A DNA stretch of 64,000 nucleotides, taken from the NCBI RefSeq assembly GCF_014279795.1, contig NZ_CP047945.1, forward strand, positions 2,376,572 through 2,440,571, given 5' to 3'. A program made the position numbers and the translations under genes. This stretch comes from Synechococcus sp. PROS-7-1. GTDB taxonomy: Bacteria; Cyanobacteriota; Cyanobacteriia; PCC-6307; Cyanobiaceae. This document shows positions 57,184 to 64,000 of the stretch, piece after piece (within the stretch, counting starts at the first letter, position 1; every line of letters starts with the position of its first letter). The notes under the pieces are model-generated. The model was not told the DNA's origin, did no database searches, and saw only the letters and a program-made list of their open reading frames with translations.

Positions 57184-57900
57184 GTGTCTCCACGCCTTCC
57201 CACATCCCGGGCCTACTGGAATCTGCGCGCTGAGCAGGTGATGGATCGGGTGTTCAGCGACGGGGAACGCACCCTGGAGGCTGTGCAGGTGCAGGTGCGT
57301 GAAGTGAAAGCGCCACCGCCAGCCTCCGCCTCGACGCCAACGTCCAGCTCGAAGGACACCCAGCCAAGCCCGCGGGTGCTGATCAGCCTGCTGGTGCTGA
57401 CCCTGATTGGAGTGCTGGGCACCCTCACCTTGGGTCTCCAGTGGTGGAGCGCCCAACAGGCGCTGCAGAGGGAACGCAACCTGGCCCTGATTGAAAAGCT
57501 GCGTCAGCGCACACCAGACACTCCGCCCGCAGAGACAGCCACGGAGATTCAGGACGCCCAGGAGCCGATTCCAGCCCCGCCAGTGATTCAGCAATTGGAG
57601 CCGGTGACCATTCCCATCCGCTCCCTACCGCTCCCGGCAGAAACGGAGCCAACACCCGCACAGGTTGAGTCTGCTGCGGCAACGGTACCCGTGACGCCGG
57701 AGCCCCTCCTCGTGGGAGTGGTCCACGGCGGCGGCGGCCAGGGATCCGCCATCTTTCAGGTCGGTGAGCAGTCCCTGTCGGCGGCCCCAGGGGAAAGCAT
57801 CGGCAACAGTGGCTGGTCCCTGCGCAGCGTGACGGCAAACGGTGCGGTGATCGAACGGGGCGGCACCAGCCGGTCACTCTCAGTGGGAGGAGCCTTCTGA
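57184..57900 (+). CDS. single-pass membrane protein with Pro-rich linker and small C-terminal domain
   Basis: 238 residues, GTG start. A cytoplasmic N-terminus of about 60 residues, one membrane helix (about 63-82, LISLLVLTLIGVLGTLTLGL), a Pro/Glu-rich linker, and a C-terminal beta domain (LLVGVVHGGGGQGSAIFQVG, WSLRSVTANGAVI) reminiscent of the small HR/PilP-type domain of type II secretion and pilus proteins. That resemblance is weak. It ends 32 bases before a chorismate-lyase-like gene. Confidence 0.55.
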   Translation: MSPRLPTSRAYWNLRAEQVMDRVFSDGERTLEAVQVQVREVKAPPPASASTPTSSSKDTQPSPRVLISLLVLTLIGVLGTLTLGLQWWSAQQALQRERNLALIEKLRQRTPDTPPAETATEIQDAQEPIPAPPVIQQLEPVTIPIRSLPLPAETEPTPAQVESAAATVPVTPEPLLVGVVHGGGGQGSAIFQVGEQSLSAAPGESIGNSGWSLRSVTANGAVIERGGTSRSLSVGGAF

Positions 57901-57932
57901 ACCCCATCGACGCCCTGACCCCCTCGCCAGCT

Positions 57933-58493
57933 GTGCTCTGGGAGGCCCCCACAGCGGCTGTTTTGGCAGGTGAAGAACCCGGTTGGCTCCCTGGCCCCTG
58001 GCGGTTGATGCTGCTTGGTGATGGCAGCCCAACCAGGCACCTGCGTTTGCTGACAAGCCATCCGGTCGCCGTGCGCGTGAGCGCCATGGAGGCCGACACA
58101 GCACTGGACGGCGCGCCGACCGAAGTGCGCGAACTCAGCCACCCCCTGCTGCGACGCCAGGTGTGGCTGGAGTGCGGCGGCATTACTCTCGCCTGGGCGG
58201 AGAGCTGGTGGAACCAGACCGAAGCGGAGCAGCACCTCCAAAATCGCAACCTGCCGATCTGGATCAGCCTCACCCAGGGGCGCTCAGAACTCTTCCGAGA
58301 AGTGGATGGCCTGGCCCTGGTGACAGCCCCCTGGCTCGAACAGGGCTTTGGTGAGCAAGGACCTTTCTGGAGCCGCCATTACCGCTTCTTCCGCCAGGGA
58401 AAGGAACTCACCGTGATCAGGGAAGTGTTCAGCCCAGCCCTAGAACGCTGGCTGGGAGAAGCTCCGCGCCGGCCGCTTCATGCAGCGTCATGA
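57933..58493 (+). CDS. chorismate lyase-like (DUF98) protein
   Basis: 186 residues. GPWRLMLLGDGSPTRHLRLL, ITLAWAESWW and PIWISLTQGRSELFREVDGL match the chorismate pyruvate-lyase/DUF98 fold. In cyanobacteria this activity makes 4-hydroxybenzoate for plastoquinone. No ATG is available at the start: the GTG at 57933 is used, but the open frame runs back to the upstream stop region, so a rare start (CTG near 57897) is possible. Substrate not proven. Confidence 0.7.
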   Translation: MLWEAPTAAVLAGEEPGWLPGPWRLMLLGDGSPTRHLRLLTSHPVAVRVSAMEADTALDGAPTEVRELSHPLLRRQVWLECGGITLAWAESWWNQTEAEQHLQNRNLPIWISLTQGRSELFREVDGLALVTAPWLEQGFGEQGPFWSRHYRFFRQGKELTVIREVFSPALERWLGEAPRRPLHAAS

Positions 58494-58580
58494 AGAAATC
58501 CAGCGTTTGATGGGGATTTGCACTTGACAACTTGCTTGCTGTTGTGCTCAAGCAATCATGCGCCTATCGGCAACGATTCC

Positions 58581-59009
58581 ATGGCGACCTCCACCTGGGT
58601 GAACCTCCACGATCTGGGCCGCAAGTTCGGCATCTCCGCCCGTCATTGCGGACGCGTGCTGGAGCGGGAAGGCTGGCGGGACCGCCATGGGTGTCCTACC
58701 CCCGCAGCACTTGATATGGGTGCAGCCGAGCAACGGGCTCCCCACCGAAAGGGACGCTCCGCACTTTGGAATGCCGAGCTCTGCTCTGTCGTTCTCGAAC
58801 GTCAGGGACATCACCCTCTCAGCCAAGACCAGCACGTGAACCAATGGACGGATCTGCTTGAAGCCATGGCTGCTGGATCAGCCTCGATCACGACCAGCGC
58901 CGATCAGATGGCCGAGGAACTCCCTTCCAATCTGGTCGACGCGGTGAACCAGCAACTCAACCGCCGCGGTTGCCGGTATCAGGTGCACAGGCAGGTCAAG
59001 AAAGCCTGA
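58581..59009 (+). CDS. conserved cyanobacterial protein, possible helix-turn-helix
   Basis: 142 residues. The N-terminus (VNLHDLGRKFGISARHCGRV, LEREGWRDRHG) reads like a small DNA- or RNA-binding helix-turn-helix; the C-terminal half is helical and ends basic. No family recognised. It overlaps the convergent DUF1269 gene by 14 bases. Confidence 0.6.
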   Translation: MATSTWVNLHDLGRKFGISARHCGRVLEREGWRDRHGCPTPAALDMGAAEQRAPHRKGRSALWNAELCSVVLERQGHHPLSQDQHVNQWTDLLEAMAAGSASITTSADQMAEELPSNLVDAVNQQLNRRGCRYQVHRQVKKA

Positions 59010-59517
59010 GAGCCTCAGCCTGCTTGCGAGCCGTGTCCAACTGCGCCTTGAGAGCCTCCTCATCGGTGTGGCTGAGGTTGGTATGGATCAGCCGGGCATG
59101 GGGAGCATGGCGGCGCAGGCGCTCAATCACCCGATCCGGGGTGGAGTCGCGCACCAAGAGAGCCAGGGCAGCACTGCCCTGGGGCAACGTCTCCGCCAGT
59201 TCTTCGAGAAACTTGTCGTTGATTCCGATGTCGTTGAGAGCACCAGAAGCTGCACCGGCGCCAGCCCCCACCGCTGCACCCAACAGGGGATTGGCGAAGA
59301 TCAAACCGATGAGCAAACCCCAGAAGGTGCCGCCCATGGCACCGGCTGCGGTCATGTTGATCGCCTGGCGCAGATGCACGTGACCATCATCACCGTGCTC
59401 CAGCACCACCGCATCCTCCAAGGTGATCAGATGCTCCTGCTGGATGGTGACCAGCTCACGCCGAACGTCCTCAGCCTCAGAGACCTTCGGGAAGCCCACA
59501 ACCACCAGGTTGCTCAT
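58996..59517 (-). CDS. DUF1269-family membrane protein
   Basis: 173 residues. The Gly/Ala-rich membrane hairpin AGAMGGTFWGLLIGLIFANP / LLGAAVGAGAGAASGAL sits between an N-terminal ferredoxin-like half and a C-terminal charged half, as in DUF1269. Function unknown; related proteins are often stress-induced. Confidence 0.85.
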   Translation of the reverse strand: MSNLVVVGFPKVSEAEDVRRELVTIQQEHLITLEDAVVLEHGDDGHVHLRQAINMTAAGAMGGTFWGLLIGLIFANPLLGAAVGAGAGAASGALNDIGINDKFLEELAETLPQGSAALALLVRDSTPDRVIERLRRHAPHARLIHTNLSHTDEEALKAQLDTARKQAEALRLS

Positions 59518-59559
59518 GTCGGTTGATTCAGTTGGTCGGAGCCTAAGGGCTATCGAGCC

Positions 59560-60090
59560 TCAGGCTCCGTCGCGCCGACGACTGGAGCGGGGGAAGGAGC
59601 GACGAACCGACGTTCGCGACTCTGGAGTGGGCGCCGGCGGGGACGGTGGGGATGCAGGTGCGGATGTGCTCTCCGAGCGTCGCCAACGTTCAACGCGGAA
59701 ATCCTCATCGTCGGGCCAGTCTTCCTGAATGGGTTCTTCAAGCGGCAGGGCGCTGGTTTCAGTCGGAGGCGTCAACAACGGTTGCCGCCGCGACATCGCA
59801 TCCAAAGGACGCTTGCCCGAGGGCCGGGGCCTCGCCGCTGCGGGGGTCTCTGGAGCAGACACACCCTCACTCCAGTCGTCGTCTTCATCCAGAAGCCATT
59901 CCACCCGATCACCGACCCACCGGCCCACGGCATCAAGGCGGGATCCGACCTGCGGCCGCCCACCACCACGACGGCCAGGACGGGTACCGGAGACGCCATC
60001 CACCAGCTGCCGCCCCGTTTCAATCCATTGATCAAATCGCGAATCCAATGGCTCAGCACCACGCTGGCGGCGTTGTCGACGTGAATCCAT
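59560..60090 (-). CDS. low-complexity basic/acidic conserved hypothetical
   Basis: 176 residues from the ATG at 60090. Only residues 10-70 look ordered (LDSRFDQWIETGRQLVDGVS, LDAVGRWVGDRVEWLLDEDD); the rest is Pro-, Arg- and Ser-rich. No family recognised. Same strand and close spacing as the SprT-like and 31-residue genes upstream suggest one transcript. Confidence 0.5.
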   Translation of the reverse strand: MDSRRQRRQRGAEPLDSRFDQWIETGRQLVDGVSGTRPGRRGGGRPQVGSRLDAVGRWVGDRVEWLLDEDDDWSEGVSAPETPAAARPRPSGKRPLDAMSRRQPLLTPPTETSALPLEEPIQEDWPDDEDFRVERWRRSESTSAPASPPSPPAPTPESRTSVRRSFPRSSRRRDGA

Positions 60091-60099
60091 CCTCAAACG

Positions 60100-60195
60100 T
60101 TACCGACGCCGGTGCACCAACCAACGTTCCCGTTGCAAGCCGATTAAAGCGATGGACACACCGCCAATCTCCAAAACCCAGAGAAACAGATCCAT
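60100..60195 (-). CDS. 31-residue single-helix membrane peptide
   Basis: Starts five bases after the stop of the SprT-like gene. One hydrophobic segment (LFLWVLEIGGVSIALIGL) is followed by a basic tail (RERWLVHRRR), the classic inside-positive pattern of a small single-pass membrane protein. It does not match the common small photosystem or cytochrome b6f subunits I know. Supported by position and pattern only. Confidence 0.5.
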   Translation of the reverse strand: MDLFLWVLEIGGVSIALIGLQRERWLVHRRR

Positions 60196-60200
60196 AAACG

Positions 60201-60749
60201 TCAGCTGTCCTCTTGGGCCGGCACATAGCCAAGCAGACAACTGGGATGCCAACGACCGCCATGGTGCTGATTGCAGCATTGGCGGCAAGCGGCCTGTTTC
60301 ATGCGCCGCCGGTAGGGCGTCCGCCGTCCGCAGCGCGGGCAAATAGCAATCCAGCGCGGTGGCTGCTGCGGAACCGGAAACCGATGCCGAACGCTCACTT
60401 CAAAGCGATCTTGATCCGCATTGATGGCCTGCATGCGCGCCAAAAAATTGGGGCCATGGCTTTCGTTGCTCTTCAGCACGAGATCCACCCAGGCATGAAT
60501 CATCTCGTGGCAAAGGGTGCTCTCCGTGGCCTCGCGCGGCAGTGGCCCCAACAGGGGTCTCGACAACACGATCTCCCGACCGAGGGGTGGCGCCACAGAA
60601 ACACCACGTCGATACAAACCGGCGGTGCGCCGAAGCCGGCCATCGCTCCAGCGAACGGCCACCAGGGGCTGATTCCCCTGGGTGAGCGAGCCCTCGAAGT
60701 GTTCACGGTTTAGCCGATGAAACAGCGGCAACAACGGCTCGAGCGGCAT
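60201..60749 (-). CDS. SprT-like zinc metalloprotease
   Basis: 182 residues. Metal motif HEMIH in ESTLCHEMIHAWVDL, with the downstream His in SHGPNFLARM, and a C-terminal zinc ribbon with C-x-x-C pairs (CPRCG, CRQCC). SprT/Spartan-like family, linked in other organisms to DNA-protein crosslink removal. It heads a leftward group with the 31-residue peptide and the hypothetical at 59560. Confidence 0.88.
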   Translation of the reverse strand: MPLEPLLPLFHRLNREHFEGSLTQGNQPLVAVRWSDGRLRRTAGLYRRGVSVAPPLGREIVLSRPLLGPLPREATESTLCHEMIHAWVDLVLKSNESHGPNFLARMQAINADQDRFEVSVRHRFPVPQQPPRWIAICPRCGRRTPYRRRMKQAACRQCCNQHHGGRWHPSCLLGYVPAQEDS

Positions 60750-60840
60750 GGTCGGCAGGCGCCGGACGCGGGAGGTCGGCCCAGTCTGCCTCCATCCAGC
60801 GGATCGTCAGTCAGACTCACGGTCCAAATGGCATGGGCTG

Positions 60841-63385
<2,545 letters not shown>

Positions 63386-63403
63386 AAGAACGAAGCTGAC
63401 CCC

Positions 63404-64000
63404 ATGCCAACGCCGATCACAAGAGCAGTCGAAGCACTCACAGGTGAGTGGCAGATCAACCTCGAGCAGCGCGTCCCACGCAAAGAGCTCTACAAAGCAC
63501 GCATCGAGTCATCGAAACCGTCCCTAGGTTTCTTCGTACTCCTGGTGTGTTCAGCGGTGATCGCCACACTCGGGCTGATCTCCAACAGCACCGCCGTGGT
63601 GATTGGGGCCATGATCGTGGCACCGCTGATGGATCCGATCCTGAGCCTGGCCTTCGCTCTGGCCATCAGCAACAACACCCTGGCAAAGCGATCCCTGCTC
63701 ACCATCCTGCTGGGTGTGCTCACCGTTGTTGGCACGGCGGCGATTTTGTCGATGCTGCTCGACGTGAGCGAGGTGAATCGGGAGATGACCTCCCGCACCG
63801 CTCCCAATCTGATCGATCTCGGCATTGCCGTTGCCGCCGCCATTGCCGGTTCCTTCAGCATGACGCGCGCGGGGCTGTCGAACTCGATCGCCGGTGTGGC
63901 CATCGCTGTGGCCCTGGTGCCTCCCCTCTGCGTCTGCGGCATCGGCTTGAGCCTGGGCCAGGAAGTGGTGGCGGTGTTCGGACGGGGAACGGTGGCGGGA
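63404..64000 (+). CDS. DUF389-family membrane protein (3' end cut by window)
   Basis: The frame is open from the ATG at 63404 to the window end (199 codons visible), which is why it has no stop here. Landmarks of DUF389: ATLGLISNSTAVVIGAMIVA, PLMDPILSLAFALAISN and AGVAIAVALVPPLCVCGIGL, with about five membrane helices. Function unknown. It follows ligA by 18 bases. Confidence 0.85.
   Translation, partial: MPTPITRAVEALTGEWQINLEQRVPRKELYKARIESSKPSLGFFVLLVCSAVIATLGLISNSTAVVIGAMIVAPLMDPILSLAFALAISNNTLAKRSLLTILLGVLTVVGTAAILSMLLDVSEVNREMTSRTAPNLIDLGIAVAAAIAGSFSMTRAGLSNSIAGVAIAVALVPPLCVCGIGLSLGQEVVAVFGRGTVAG

Overview
The window looks like the chromosome of a marine Synechococcus/Cyanobium-type picocyanobacterium. 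Supporting signs are a tandem pair of flavodiiron genes (Flv3-type then Flv1-type), gcvP/gcvH, rplI-dnaB-mnmG, alaS, a chorismate-lyase-like gene, Delta9-type desaturases, DUF928, CHASE2-cyclase and FecR-type proteins, compact ATGA-coupled operons and GC-rich core genes. No rRNA, tRNA, CRISPR array or insertion sequence was recognised. Both ends cut a gene: a FecR-domain protein at the left and a DUF389 membrane protein at the right.

Left third (1 to about 27,300): an accessory region, visibly AT-richer than the rest in several stretches, devoted to secretion, cyclic-nucleotide signalling and peptide modification. It holds a FecR-domain protein, a Coq4-like protein, a cyclic-nucleotide-binding (CNB) protein, and a convergent two-partner-secretion pair. 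In that pair the exported TpsA protein ends in a CHAT (caspase-like) protease domain. Next comes an NHLP-type peptide-export operon (double-CNB protein, ABC permease/ATPase, HlyD-type adaptor, C39-peptidase ABC exporter), followed by a CHASE2 class III nucleotide cyclase. After that is a compact group that reads as a RiPP pathway: two double-GNAT acyltransferase-like proteins, two membrane di-iron desaturase/hydroxylase genes, a cupin-8/JmjC-like oxygenase, and two overlapping Nif11-like genes. One Nif11-like gene has a textbook double-glycine cleavage site and a 34-residue Cys/Arg/Lys core. The region closes with a DUF928 exported protein and an MscS channel carrying a CNB domain. The simplest reading is a cAMP-linked export locus plus a fatty-acylated (selidamide-like) RiPP cluster that would use the C39 exporter.

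Middle (27,300 to 45,600): DUF3307, alaS, an operon of a small membrane protein, a SNF2 helicase, a SWIM-domain protein and a MEKHLA-domain protein, then hsp20 with a clear terminator, and an NRAMP-like transporter with unusual metal-site motifs. A redox block follows: Flv3/Flv1, two paralogous FMN reductases, a rubredoxin-like fragment, an HxlR regulator, a double-CDGSH protein, a pirin and a DMT transporter.

Right (45,600 to 64,000): mostly core genes. These are gcvP, gcvH and a PLP lyase of the aluminum-resistance/methionine gamma-lyase family; two paralogous Delta9-type desaturases flanking a probable DNA-binding protein; rplI, dnaB (with a nested hairpin between them) and mnmG; then small conserved cyanobacterial proteins, a SprT-like metalloprotease, ligA and DUF389.

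All functional calls are by eye from motifs and gene order. No homology search, structure prediction or composition calculation was run.
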